This document shows positions 26,501 to 35,394 of a stretch of DNA of 64,000 nt, piece by piece. Origin of the DNA: Bacillota bacterium (GTDB taxonomy: Bacteria; Bacillota; Clostridia; Christensenellales; Aristaeellaceae); NCBI GenBank assembly GCA_023404345.1, contig JAEYCB010000041.1:1-64000 (forward strand). The letters are read 5' to 3'. Position 1 is the first letter of the stretch; each line of letters starts with the position of its first letter. The position numbers and the translations under genes were made by a program. The notes under the pieces were generated by a model that was given only the letters and a program-made list of their open reading frames with translations, had not been told where the DNA came from and searched no databases.

Positions 26501-29500
26501 ACCTGGCCATAGCGCTCCAGAAACGCGCCCGGCGCATCGCTTTCGCCTGCAAGAAGGGTGGAAAACACAAATTGCAGCTTTCCGCCGGGCGGCAGCACAA
26601 ACTGACCGCGCAGGCTCAGGCAGGGCTCAACAACATCGCCCAGCGTATCGGCAATGGCGCTGATGGGCAATTCCAGCGCACGCGGCGCGTATACCGTGCG
26701 CCCGCGCCCCAGGAAAGCCGTGCGGTCGGTCTGCACGCGCAGCACGGTGAGGCTGGCGTCAGTGGCCATCAGATGCCACAGGCGTCGAATTTCACCGGAT
26801 GAATCGCGCGGGCGGCGCATGGCGGCTACGCCGTATTTGCCAATCCGTCCGGTGCGCACAAACAGGTTTTGAAATGCTGGATGCGCCGCATCGTCGCGTT
26901 GGGGGGCCAGCGCGGGTTCCAGATAGCTGCACACCTCCATCATGCGCTCCATGCCGCTGTGGTTGGTGAGCGTAAGGCATGCCAGGGCCGCACCGTCCAG
27001 AGGATTTACAAACAGACGCAGCTGACTTTCCACCTGGAAGCGTTCGTGTGTAAATACGGCCTGCGCCGTTTCAAAGCTGACTGATTGGGTAAGACCGGGG
27101 TCGGCCGCGTTCCAGTAGGCGCCGCTTTGTGAATCACGCAGGTAAAAGCGCATGCCGCTGGGCAGACGGCAGCTTTCTGAGAAGCGGGTGAGCATGATGC
27201 CGCTTCGGTTTAAAAAGCCGCCGCCCTGCGCGTCAATCATCCAGGTGGTTCCGGCCCCATGCAAAAGATGGGCGTCGATAGGAAAGCGCATGGGCTGGGC
27301 CGTACGCTGGGCTACGGTGCAGGAAGGGGCTACCTCGCGCGTCGTGCGCCTGAGCGGATGGCGGATCAGCCCACGGGCGCGGAAAGACTTTTCTTCCAGC
27401 ATAAGCCGGTAGGCCTGTGCGCGGGGAAGGCCGGAAAACAGCCCGGCGATGTAGCCATCCTCCAAAACGTTGCACACGGCCAGAAGAATCATCCCCTGAT
27501 GGTGCGCCATGTGACTGCGCACGATGCGCATGGGCTGGCCGTCGGTGCGCGCAGGCGAAAAATCGACCGCCTCAAACATGCCCAGCGGACCCTCCATGCC
27601 CAGAGACATGAGGCGCAACAGGTTTTGAAACGCGCCCTTGAGGTCTACGGACAAGGCCAGAAACGTTGCATAAGGCGCGATGACATCGCAGCTCTGGTCC
27701 GGATCCAGCGACAGGCGTGGCAGGCCAAAAGCCTTGTAAAGATAGTATAGATTGGGGTCGAAGGCGAAATAGCCGCTTTCGCTTACGCCAAACACGCCGC
27801 CGCGCCGGCAGCGCTTTTGCGCCTTGACGGCGCCACGGTATACGCCGTCGAGCAGCGTGCCGCGCACCGCGGGCTGAAACAGCAGCGGCATGAGGTATTC
27901 AAACATGGTTCCATTGTAGCTGATGAGCGTTTGCCCGCCGCCCGGCACACGCGTATAGAGCCGCCCCAACCGGTACCAGTGGCGCACGGGCGCCTGTCCC
28001 AGCATGATGGCCACAAAACTGAGCAGGCGCGACTCACTGGCCATGAGGTCATAGTGGCCGGTAGTGGGCGTTTCCTCTTTGGCATGCACGCCGATGCGGA
28101 ACAGCTCCGCTTCGGGGTCAAAAAGGGCGGCGAACTGCATGCCCTCTGCCAACGCATCCATGCGGGCTGCCAGACCGTGATAGTGCGCACTTAGCTCGGG
28201 CAACAGAACGCGCACACCCTGCGCACAGGTGAGCAGGCAGGCTGCCAGGTTTCCGCTGTCCACCGAGGAAATGAATGGGGGCTCCAGCGGCGCCAGCGTG
28301 CGCGTGTCGTACCAGTTGTAAAGATGCCCCTGCCATTTGGGCAGCGCTTCCAGGGTGACGACTGTTTCCTCCATGCGCCGGGCCATTTCATCCGGCGACA
28401 GTAGTCGCAGCCGCTCTGCCGCTGCCAGCGCGCACAGGTACAGACCGATATTGGTGGGTGAGGTGCGGTGTGATACGCCCTTGTTGGGCTCGATTTGCAC
28501 GTTGTCGGGCGGCAGGCCATGATCGGCATCAGTTATGGCGGTTTCAAAGAAAGTAAGCGTTCCCCGGGCAACGCGCTCCAGCACTTCGCGCATATAGCCG
28601 GTGGGGTGCAGCGGGCGGCTAAGGGGCTGTTCCAGATAGGGAAGGACGAAGGGGAAGGCGGCCCACAGCGCGCCTGCCGAAATTCCCGCCGCCATTGCAC
28701 CGCCAGGCAACAGCGAAAGCCCTGCCACCGCTGCGCCCGTGAACATGTTCAGATAGAAAAACAACATAGGCGGCTTATCCGATGGGCGGGAAAGCTGGGC
28801 CGCCGTGGTCCATGCCAGCAGATGGCGGCGGCTGAACCACAGCCGGTACAGCGTGCGGACGATGGCATCAGCCTGCATGCCAGCTTCGCAGGGCAGCGCC
28901 GCAAGCCTTGCCAAAAGGGGCGGAAGGCCCCTCAGGCCCGCCGGAAGCACATAGGGCATTTCAGGCAGCAGGAGCGAGGCAAGGACAAGCCAGGTTTGAC
29001 CTGCTGCTACCGCATAGGCGATGAGCATAATCCGCAGGGGAGAAATCAGGCTGCGCAGCAGGTTTTGCCAGATTTTGTGCCGGCCTTTGGCATCAAGCGT
29101 GCGTCTGGGCGGCCGCCATTGGGTTGGAAAGAGCCTGAATACGTAAGGAAGAAGCTGCCAGTCGCCCCGTGTCCAGCGATGCAGGCGGTAGAGAAAACCC
29201 TTGAGAGTTTTGGGATGGCCGTCATAGAGGGTGATGTCGCTGGCCATGGCGCATCCGGCCAGTTCGCCTTCCAGCAGATCGTGGCTAAGCACGCAACCAG
29301 GCACAATGCTGTCTGCGGTAGCATCCAAAAAGGGAGCAGGGTCGATGATGCCCTTGCCCATGAAGGTGCCGCGCCGTAAGAGGTCCTGCGCCAGATCGGC
29401 GCTCAGGGCGTTGTAGGGGTCTGCGCCGCCGCTTCCACCCAGCAGCAGCGAAAGACGGCTGCCCACTGTATGGGCAGCGATTTCCATGCGTGGTTGCAAA

Positions 29501-31374
29501 ACGCTCACGCCCCGCATGCGTCCCTGAACCTTCTGGCGCTTTTGCAGGGGATGAAGCATGCCGCCCACAAGTCTGAGCGCGGCACCGGGGGGTAAAATGG
29601 TGTCGCTGTCCAGCGTGATGACATAATGGTACTGCCCTTTCAGGCTTTCAACGGGCAGGGAGGCATAGGCAAAAGAATCTTCCACGGGCCGCCCGTCAAT
29701 GAGCTTGAGCAGGGTTTCCAGACTGCCGCGCTTGCGTTCCCGGCTCATGTAAAGGTGATCGCGGCTTGAAAACACGCGTTCACGCTGCAGGTAAAAAAAC
29801 GGATGGCCGGTATCCTCGCAAAGGGCGCGTACTGCCGCCGATGCGGCGGCCACGATGTCCGCGTCGCCGGAGAGTGTGCCGGTGAGACTGTCCTGAAAAT
29901 CGCCCAGAAGCATAAAGTGCAGGTGCGCGTCCGGGTTGGCCTGGTGCAGTACTGACAGGTGCTTTGCCATAGCGATGGCATGTTTGGCATCCATGAGCAT
30001 GGTGGGACACACCACAAGCGTCTGCGTGTCCAAATCCAGCTGGTCTACCTGAATGCGGGGAACCATCCGGGGACGCAGGCGGCGCAGCAGCACGATGGTT
30101 GCGGCCTGCTGCGCCGTATAGAGAAAGACAGCAGCAAACAGAGGCCATATGAGTACCGGCAGACCAAGCGCCCAGGCGGCGGCAATCAGCGCCGCAAATG
30201 CCGTCCAGCTTGCCAGCTTCATCAGGCCGCAGGCATGCGGGGAGGCAAGGCTCCAAACGTGCGGAGCCTGCAAATAGCGCAGCAGCTGATGCAGACCGTC
30301 ATCCAGAAGATAATACCCCACATGGCCGCGCACGCCCTCGCCGGCTCCCTGCGCCAGCGACAGAGCTCCCGCGCACACGGACAGCTCCGGGCGTCTGCTG
30401 CGCGCGGCGATGAGCGAAACCTGCCCGCGGTAATAAGCACGGCTTTCTTGATCCATGGCGCAGTACACGCTGTCAGCGGACAGGACGGCGTGCACGGGGC
30501 TGAGGGATTCCAGCACACGCTGCCACGGCGTGCGACCGATGGCACGCAGCGAGGTTATAGCATTGCCGACCCACAGGCAACTTTCCGCCTGGTGGGCGTG
30601 CTCCGATTCGGCCAGGCCGTCAGCAGACAGGCCGTGCCGATCGAAATAGCGGTCCAGCCACAGCGTGCGGCCAGCCTCCTCCCCGGCACGCACCTGCGAA
30701 AGCAGCTGCTCCAGAAAGGCAGATTCGTGCTCGTTGCGCTTAAAAAGACGCATAGCCTGCCGCTGACGCCCATGGCGAAGCAAACGCTCCATGCGCACGG
30801 CGCACAGACGAGCCTGCTGCTTGCGCATGCACTGGTCCGCTGAATCGCAGATGAGTTCCAGAAGTGTAAGGCGCAGAGCCAGGGGCAGGCAGTCCATCTC
30901 CGGCACGGTAAAGGGAACGGCGCTCTGCCAAGCATCCATGGCACGCGACAGACGCTCTCGGTCAAAAGCGGCGGCACTGTGGCCCACCACCTCGCGGGCA
31001 AACAGACATATCCGGGCAATAGCTTCCGATGAGCGTGGCAGGCGGGGCGTTCCTTCCAGCGCCAGACGCAGGGAGGCGATTTCCTCCTGCAAAAAGCGCC
31101 CGTTATCGCATAACCAGCGTGCGGCAGGCAAAAGATCCTCTGAAGGAAGCGCACTCAAAAATCGCACTGAACGCTCCAGCGATCCAAGCAGTCCGTGAGA
31201 CATGCGAATTTTCGTGTGTCCGCGCCCTTCTGTTTCGGATGCGAGCGCTTTGAGGTGAGATGGAAGAGCGTCGTCCAGAGTTGCATCCCGATAGGCGCGG
31301 GGCGCAGGCCGGTGCGTTCCCCATGCCAGCAAAAACAGAATCGCCAGTCCGGCCGCCGATATAATCCAATGCAT
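23566..31374 (-). CDS. Cyclic beta-1,2-glucan synthase-like giant glycosyltransferase (GT84-GH94)
   Basis: This 2602-residue membrane protein has the layout of cyclic beta-1,2-glucan synthases (NdvB/Cgs). An N-terminal region with a membrane anchor precedes a processive glycosyltransferase domain: acidic motif ITLDSDT near residue 588 and RLHRWTRGDWQ near 733. Several membrane helices surround it (about 400-450 and 760-930). A long C-terminal half carries glycoside-phosphorylase GH94-type domains with GGGDWNDGMNNVGG near residue 2296, holding the catalytic Asp. In proteobacteria such enzymes polymerise glucose from UDP-glucose, cyclise it and control chain length. The ATG at 31374 follows GGAGG; an upstream in-frame start is unsupported. 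No exporter of the NdvA type is nearby. Linear rather than cyclic product is possible. Confidence 0.9.
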   Translation of the reverse strand: MHWIISAAGLAILFLLAWGTHRPAPRAYRDATLDDALPSHLKALASETEGRGHTKIRMSHGLLGSLERSVRFLSALPSEDLLPAARWLCDNGRFLQEEIASLRLALEGTPRLPRSSEAIARICLFAREVVGHSAAAFDRERLSRAMDAWQSAVPFTVPEMDCLPLALRLTLLELICDSADQCMRKQQARLCAVRMERLLRHGRQRQAMRLFKRNEHESAFLEQLLSQVRAGEEAGRTLWLDRYFDRHGLSADGLAESEHAHQAESCLWVGNAITSLRAIGRTPWQRVLESLSPVHAVLSADSVYCAMDQESRAYYRGQVSLIAARSRRPELSVCAGALSLAQGAGEGVRGHVGYYLLDDGLHQLLRYLQAPHVWSLASPHACGLMKLASWTAFAALIAAAWALGLPVLIWPLFAAVFLYTAQQAATIVLLRRLRPRMVPRIQVDQLDLDTQTLVVCPTMLMDAKHAIAMAKHLSVLHQANPDAHLHFMLLGDFQDSLTGTLSGDADIVAAASAAVRALCEDTGHPFFYLQRERVFSSRDHLYMSRERKRGSLETLLKLIDGRPVEDSFAYASLPVESLKGQYHYVITLDSDTILPPGAALRLVGGMLHPLQKRQKVQGRMRGVSVLQPRMEIAAHTVGSRLSLLLGGSGGADPYNALSADLAQDLLRRGTFMGKGIIDPAPFLDATADSIVPGCVLSHDLLEGELAGCAMASDITLYDGHPKTLKGFLYRLHRWTRGDWQLLPYVFRLFPTQWRPPRRTLDAKGRHKIWQNLLRSLISPLRIMLIAYAVAAGQTWLVLASLLLPEMPYVLPAGLRGLPPLLARLAALPCEAGMQADAIVRTLYRLWFSRRHLLAWTTAAQLSRPSDKPPMLFFYLNMFTGAAVAGLSLLPGGAMAAGISAGALWAAFPFVLPYLEQPLSRPLHPTGYMREVLERVARGTLTFFETAITDADHGLPPDNVQIEPNKGVSHRTSPTNIGLYLCALAAAERLRLLSPDEMARRMEETVVTLEALPKWQGHLYNWYDTRTLAPLEPPFISSVDSGNLAACLLTCAQGVRVLLPELSAHYHGLAARMDALAEGMQFAALFDPEAELFRIGVHAKEETPTTGHYDLMASESRLLSFVAIMLGQAPVRHWYRLGRLYTRVPGGGQTLISYNGTMFEYLMPLLFQPAVRGTLLDGVYRGAVKAQKRCRRGGVFGVSESGYFAFDPNLYYLYKAFGLPRLSLDPDQSCDVIAPYATFLALSVDLKGAFQNLLRLMSLGMEGPLGMFEAVDFSPARTDGQPMRIVRSHMAHHQGMILLAVCNVLEDGYIAGLFSGLPRAQAYRLMLEEKSFRARGLIRHPLRRTTREVAPSCTVAQRTAQPMRFPIDAHLLHGAGTTWMIDAQGGGFLNRSGIMLTRFSESCRLPSGMRFYLRDSQSGAYWNAADPGLTQSVSFETAQAVFTHERFQVESQLRLFVNPLDGAALACLTLTNHSGMERMMEVCSYLEPALAPQRDDAAHPAFQNLFVRTGRIGKYGVAAMRRPRDSSGEIRRLWHLMATDASLTVLRVQTDRTAFLGRGRTVYAPRALELPISAIADTLGDVVEPCLSLRGQFVLPPGGKLQFVFSTLLAGESDAPGAFLERYGQVDGALRSYGPALTRGLVTTRYLGLSAGMLGGVSRLVGALCYTGQPAQLRYAPENTLPLSALWSMGISGDLPILLLECREGKDLSLVQLLLKAHAWYRMHGLWVDLVLAVTQPSGYGHPLRERLSALAQSCHSHELIGKESGVHLFDSLTADQLGLLRAAARVVLSTDGGSLAEQLRALEVSAHARPLYTCRPSAQWKPTLPEMDAPLFDNGYGGFTKDSGNYVITLPAGRQTPAPWCNPLCSDRFGTLAGESGLIFTYTENSHSGRLTRWPNDSVTPRGEENFFLRDDANRLIWSLTRQPLGHNMPVRITHAPGETTYESSCYGVYCRMTCFTDGEANIGARVVQLRNEDLAERTLTLMHTCIFTPAVQASAAQLTALSRVEGGVLMQNPCLEGAAGLFGMDPLPSMSTTMSSGVFQGLWGVAPAALCGGENLPSDFGDTAVVCYEVRLKPGETRTITVALAHGANAEALLHAVDAFRRDGATLRLHAVRQQWEDRLSILRFDLPDPALSLMLGRWLPYQVQASRLWMRAGFYQAGGAFGFRDQLQDMLSMLHTRPAAVREHLLECAAHQFEEGDVQHWWHPPRYGVRTRISDDKLFLPYVTALYVQITGDTSVLSEEAPYLSGDPLSEEETERLFTPEVSNISEPLRLHCLRAIDHVACGAHGLPLMGGGDWNDGMNNVGGENGESVWLGMFLCEVLRLFAPLCEPADTRRLLDRRNTLLTSLDRYAWDGAWYLRAWYNDGSRLGSAANEECRIDLLPQAWGVMCGVSRDRCALAMDNAWRMLYEPDVGLMKLFTPPFQGQEQPGYIAAYLPGVRENGGQYTHAACWAVAALHQLGQDDRAWELACALLPIRHAATRQLALRYRVEPYALAADVYANPQQRGRGGWTWYTGSASWLQYVVLTQLLGFQKTGNVLRFRPVAPAAWDVLRLTFRFGTATYHLHASRDCPFPTADGEQLRDGRLILIDDGRIHEATFPLR

Positions 31375-31572
31375 CAGGCAAACCTCCGCTATTGTGTACG
31401 GAGGGTAGTGTGTGCAGAGAATAGCAAAGTGATGTATTTTGCGGGATTTGTCTGAGCGGAGCAAACGCGCGTGTCGCCGCAGTGCCCAGGGTGCTTAAAA
31501 TGCCAGAAGACGATCCGGCACGGATGCCTGCTGGTACCGCGGGGGAAAATGTAAAATCTCCCCTGTGCTTGG
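31375..31572. other. Divergent intergenic region without gene
   Basis: This is part of the 313-base region between the divergent glucan synthase gene and the secreted protein gene. It holds the ribosome site of the former (GGAGG just above 31374). I could not find a good promoter for the giant gene and see no RNA or coding sequence here. Confidence 0.5.
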
Positions 31573-31601
31573 TTGCCTGCATGCACGCTTTGTGTTACAA
31601 T
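31573..31601 (+). promoter_or_regulatory. SigA-type promoter
   Basis: TTGCCT at 31573-31578 and TACAAT at 31596-31601 are 17 bases apart, about 85 bases before the ATG of the secreted protein gene. Confidence 0.6.
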
Positions 31602-31687
31602 AAAACATCGTGATTTCCCTGTGACACCGCACCGGGCTTCTCCCGGTTTGCCGTGCGCTGCAGAAGTGTTGTGAAGGATGTGACATC

Positions 31688-33214
31688 ATGCGCAAAGCGA
31701 TTCCCTGTCTTTTGTTGCTTTTGCTGCTGCTGGCATGCGCGCCTGCTCTGGCGGAAACATACGTATTTGACCAGCTTTATGCTACCATGGAAATGCCCGA
31801 GGGCTACATCGTGCTCACCCCGGACAACCTGACCGATTATGCGGCCTGGCTGGAAGCGCGCGGTTCGTCCACGGAAAAGGCAACCAATGACTTTTTGGCC
31901 TGCGGGGTGCTGCTGCAGGCATGGACAGAGGAGGGAGACGCGTGCTTTGAGCTGCGCGCCGTGCAGAACGAACGGTCCGCCTCGATTTTCGATGTTAACG
32001 AGCAGACCACCGAAGTGCGAGGAGCCTACCGTACCAGTCACTATCCCAAAAACGAATACGAGGGGTATGATTTTACCACCTCCGAGTGGAAAAACACAGA
32101 TAATGGACGCTTCCTGGTGCTGCGCTATACGAGGCGTGACAACGGCGAAATCCTCTATCGTGGCTTCATGCGCCGCACCATACGCAACGGTTATGAAATC
32201 GACTTTGACATGCAGATTTACGGACGTTCCGTGACGAATAAAGATAATACCAATCTTAACAAGATCTGGGAAACCTTCACCTTTGTAGAGGTGCTGCCCC
32301 TGCCGCCCAAGGCCAGTGCAAAGATCAACATTTCCGACGCGCCTCCCGCCGAAACCAACGAACAAGAATTTGAAATCGAGGGTACGGCAGCTGAGGGCGT
32401 GACGCTGACCGCCGTTGTGATGGGACTTAGCTATCCTGAACCTATTGTGACCGAAGCAACGGCAGGCAAAAACGGCGAATTTTCCCTTCCTATCAGCCTT
32501 CCCAGAGAAGGCGTGTTCCTCATAACCATCACCGGCGAATACCAGGGTGAGGAGGTCGTGGAGCTGGCCTATCCGGTCACTTATCAGCGCACGTTGCTCA
32601 CCGTCAACTTTACCAGCAAGCCCGGAGACACCGTGTCCCAGGACGAGGTGGAATTTGCCGGAACCGCCGAACCCGGCGCCACCATCCAGATCTTCCTCAA
32701 TGGCGAGGATGTCATGACCAAGAAGGTGACCAGTGCGGGCAAGTTCTCCTTCTCACTGGATGCAGAAGAGGAGGGCACCTATGAAGCGGTGCTGGCCTTC
32801 AGCAAGAAGGGGCTGGCAGACCGCCGGTTTACCTTCAGCTTCACCCGCAAGTGGACCGAAGAGGACATGATGGACTATCTGAACAAGCAGGCCATTTCCC
32901 CCTCCTACAGCCAGCTGATTGACAAGATGGAGGGCTATGAGGGCCGCATCATGGACTACAAGGCCTATATCACAGATATCAGCGAAAGCGGGGATGTTTA
33001 TATCATCCGCATGGCGCTGAATCGGAAAAACGACGAGTATAGCAACATCATTCTCGTTACCTCTGATGAAAAACCCAATTTCCAGGTGGACGAGCGCGTG
33101 ATGATGTATGGCACCTGCGCAGGCATGTCGCTGAGCACCGGGGTGGAGGGAGAAGAAGAAAGCTCGGAAAGCTATCCCTGCTTTGAACTGTTGCTGTTTG
33201 CAACGCTGGAGTAG
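31688..33214 (+). CDS. Secreted protein with Ig-like repeats and OB-like C-terminal domain
   Basis: The 508-residue product has a leucine-rich signal sequence; the segment LLAC would also fit a lipoprotein signal, so it is either lipid-anchored or released. Residues about 25-205 form a PsbP/YceI-size mixed domain I do not recognise. Two beta-rich Ig-like repeats follow (about 215-295 and 300-390; FEIEGTAAEG and VEFAGTAEPG occupy equivalent places). The last 110 residues resemble the small OB-fold (tRNA_anti-like) domain of exported Firmicutes proteins. It is monocistronic: own promoter upstream and terminator downstream. Function unknown. Confidence 0.85.
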   Translation: MRKAIPCLLLLLLLLACAPALAETYVFDQLYATMEMPEGYIVLTPDNLTDYAAWLEARGSSTEKATNDFLACGVLLQAWTEEGDACFELRAVQNERSASIFDVNEQTTEVRGAYRTSHYPKNEYEGYDFTTSEWKNTDNGRFLVLRYTRRDNGEILYRGFMRRTIRNGYEIDFDMQIYGRSVTNKDNTNLNKIWETFTFVEVLPLPPKASAKINISDAPPAETNEQEFEIEGTAAEGVTLTAVVMGLSYPEPIVTEATAGKNGEFSLPISLPREGVFLITITGEYQGEEVVELAYPVTYQRTLLTVNFTSKPGDTVSQDEVEFAGTAEPGATIQIFLNGEDVMTKKVTSAGKFSFSLDAEEEGTYEAVLAFSKKGLADRRFTFSFTRKWTEEDMMDYLNKQAISPSYSQLIDKMEGYEGRIMDYKAYITDISESGDVYIIRMALNRKNDEYSNIILVTSDEKPNFQVDERVMMYGTCAGMSLSTGVEGEEESSESYPCFELLLFATLE

Positions 33215-33233
33215 TGTATCTTTTGTCTATTGG

Positions 33234-33265
33234 ACCGGCTGCCAGACTATGGGCGGCCGGTTTTT
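33234..33265 (+). terminator. Rho-independent terminator
   Basis: A 10-bp G/C-rich stem (33234-33243 with 33252-33261, one T-G wobble) ends in five T residues. It ends the secreted-protein transcript. Confidence 0.8.
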
Positions 33266-33274
33266 CTTCTGCAA

Positions 33275-33300
33275 ACAAAAATTTTTGTAACACATTTGTG
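33275..33300. promoter_or_regulatory. Two adjacent palindromes upstream of the flavoprotein gene
   Basis: A perfect 14-base palindrome ACAAAAATTTTTGT (33275-33288) is followed two bases later by CACATTTGTG (33291-33300). Both lie about 20-45 bases upstream of the predicted -35 element, a position suited to an activator or operator. I do not recognise a known consensus. Confidence 0.4.
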
Positions 33301-33318
33301 ATAACTGTTTGAAAAGCC

Positions 33319-33347
33319 TTGTATTTTAGTAACGATTTTGATATACT
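33319..33347 (+). promoter_or_regulatory. Promoter of the thioredoxin-reductase-like operon
   Basis: TATACT at 33342-33347 is a good -10 element; TTGTAT at 33319-33324, 17 bases upstream, is a partial -35 match, which would fit an activated promoter. Confidence 0.5.
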
Positions 33348-33393
33348 TTATCAAGGCGTGGTATAGGTTTATTCCACGCAGCAGGAGGTTGAA

Positions 33394-34248
33394 ATGACGG
33401 ATATTGCAATCGTGGGAAAAGGCCCGGCGGGATGGGCCTGCGCCATGACGGCGCGCATGCGCGGCCTTTCGGCCACGGTGATCGCGCCCGCGGGCAATGC
33501 GGGACTGCTGCATGCGGCTGAGCGCATTGACAACTATCCGGGCATGCCGCACGCCTCGGGACAGAGCATGCTGGAGAGCTTTCGCAGCCAGGCGCTGGAG
33601 CTGGGGGCCGAGGAACGCGCGGGGCTGGTGAGGCAGATTATGCCCACGGAAAGCGGCTTTATGCTGCTGGTGGAAAACGATGTGATGGAAGCCAAAACGG
33701 TGCTGTTGGCTATGGGCGCGGCGCGGCCTGTACTTCTGCCGGGCGAAGCGGAGCAGCTGGGCCAGGGGGTGAGCTACTGCGCCACGTGCGACGGCATGTT
33801 CTACCGGGGCAGACGCATCGCGGTGCTGAGCGGATCGGTCCAGGGCGTTGAGGAAAGCGCCTTTCTGGCCGGGCTGGCGGCGGAGCTGGATTACTACCGG
33901 TTAAAGGCGCACGATACCACCGGGCTGGACTCGCGCATTCACCCCGTGGAGGAAAAGCCCCGCGCCATTTCGCGGGACGGGGAGGCGCTGGTGCTGCAAA
34001 CCGACAAGGGCGAGCGGCGCTACGACGGCATCTTCATTTTCCGAGCGGCCATGCCGCTGTCCATGCTGCTTGCGGACCTTCGCACCGAGGGCAGCTACAT
34101 CCCTGTGGACCGGGGCATGCGCACCAATATTCCGGGCGTGTTCGCCGCAGGCGACTGTACCGGAAAACCCTTGCAGGTGCCCAAAGCCGTGGGCGAAGGC
34201 AACATTGCCGCCATCAGCGCGGCGGAATATATTGCGAAACGTGGATGA
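33394..34248 (+). CDS. Thioredoxin reductase-like FAD-dependent oxidoreductase lacking the NADPH motif
   Basis: The 284-residue flavoprotein has the FAD-binding GKGPAGWA near the N-terminus, the redox-active CATC (about residues 129-132) followed by DG as in thioredoxin reductases, and the C-terminal FAD motif GVFAAGDCTG. The second nucleotide-binding site is abnormal: the expected GxGxxA is replaced by LSGSVQGVEES, and the usual HRRxxxRA segment that holds the NADPH phosphate is missing. The protein is also about 25 residues shorter than the Escherichia coli type. This pattern is known for ferredoxin-linked (FFTR) or other non-NADPH thioredoxin reductases. No thioredoxin gene is adjacent. 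AGGAGG precedes the ATG. Confidence 0.85.
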   Translation: MTDIAIVGKGPAGWACAMTARMRGLSATVIAPAGNAGLLHAAERIDNYPGMPHASGQSMLESFRSQALELGAEERAGLVRQIMPTESGFMLLVENDVMEAKTVLLAMGAARPVLLPGEAEQLGQGVSYCATCDGMFYRGRRIAVLSGSVQGVEESAFLAGLAAELDYYRLKAHDTTGLDSRIHPVEEKPRAISRDGEALVLQTDKGERRYDGIFIFRAAMPLSMLLADLRTEGSYIPVDRGMRTNIPGVFAAGDCTGKPLQVPKAVGEGNIAAISAAEYIAKRG

Positions 34249-34329
34249 AACATCCACGCCGGCGCGTTATATGAGCGTACCGAACCGGCGAACAAAGCCG
34301 ATTTGCATCACATGGAGGAGGATGACAAC

Positions 34330-35376
34330 ATGATCAATCGCACCGTACGGAAGGTGATCTCCCTGGTTGCTGCCCTGTGCCTTGCGCTGACAGCAGGCGC
34401 GGGTGCCCTGGCCGAAGGAGCCCAGGACATGGCGGACTTTGAAGCCCTGACCCCCTTGATGGATCTGGTATGTGCGGCTTCGCAATACTCGCCCAATGCG
34501 CCCGAATCCGTTCCCGGAGCAGACGGGGTGCTGACCGTTTCCTTTACCGACGCGTTTTTCAAGGTCGGCCAGACCTATGGCGCCGAGGTGGGTGTCACTG
34601 CCGATATGATCAATGACACCAACGCGCAGGCCGAGCTGCTGAGCAAAATCTTTGCTGCGCAGCTGCCCCAGCTGGAGCCCGTAGTGATGACCGACGACAT
34701 CAACGGCTTCATCGGCTTCCATCCCGTCACGGTTAACCGTGGGGCCGATAGCGCCACCGTGCAGATCATCGGCGAAATCTATCTGGCGGACAAGCCCATG
34801 CGTGAGATGAGCGAAGCCGACTATAGCAACATCCAGTGGCTGGAGCGTGCGGTGTTTACCTTCCAGAGCGATTCCACCGCGCTCAATGGTTTCCGCCTGA
34901 TGGGATACTCCGTGGGTACCGATCTGTCCCTGGAGGACGCCATGCAGGGCTACTTCGATCAGATTGCTGTGGAGTATGAAAGCCATTTGGGCTTTACGTT
35001 GCTCTATCCCGCCGTGTTCACCGACGACCTGCTGGTGGAAAGTGAAGACGGCGTGTCTGCCGAACTGCCTGATGGCAGCGCCAGTTTTGCAGCCAAGCGC
35101 ATCGACAACACCAACGGCGCCAATTTGACCGATTACGTGGGCATCATCGCCAATGGCATCACCGGCAGCACCTCGACCATCAATGAGGAATCCCAGTACG
35201 GCACTGTAGCCTACACCACCGAGGATGGCTACTATGTCTTTGAGGTCTACATCGTGACCGACCGCTACATCTATCAGGCGGAGCTGCGCTTCCTCACCTC
35301 TCTGATGAGCCAGTACAGCATGTACACCTCTTACCTGGAAAATAGCTTCGTGGCCAACGAGCTGTATCAGGGCTAA
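34330..35376 (+). CDS. Secreted protein of unknown function
   Basis: The 348-residue product has a clear signal peptide (about residues 1-26, ending ALAE) and no further membrane segment. The ATG at 34330 follows GGAGGATGACAAC; upstream in-frame codons were rejected. The mature part is acidic and appears as two related alpha/beta halves (about 30-180 and 195-348). I recognise no family. The gene starts 81 bases after the flavoprotein gene and is followed after 18 bases by another secreted protein, so the three are probably one operon. Confidence 0.8.
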   Translation: MINRTVRKVISLVAALCLALTAGAGALAEGAQDMADFEALTPLMDLVCAASQYSPNAPESVPGADGVLTVSFTDAFFKVGQTYGAEVGVTADMINDTNAQAELLSKIFAAQLPQLEPVVMTDDINGFIGFHPVTVNRGADSATVQIIGEIYLADKPMREMSEADYSNIQWLERAVFTFQSDSTALNGFRLMGYSVGTDLSLEDAMQGYFDQIAVEYESHLGFTLLYPAVFTDDLLVESEDGVSAELPDGSASFAAKRIDNTNGANLTDYVGIIANGITGSTSTINEESQYGTVAYTTEDGYYVFEVYIVTDRYIYQAELRFLTSLMSQYSMYTSYLENSFVANELYQG

Positions 35377-35394
35377 GCAAAGGAGCATTTTGCC

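Noticed and set aside
31688..31760. Lipoprotein assignment of the 508-residue secreted protein
   Set aside because: LLAC could be a lipobox, but ALA-E a few residues later is an equally good signal peptidase I site, so neither is claimed.
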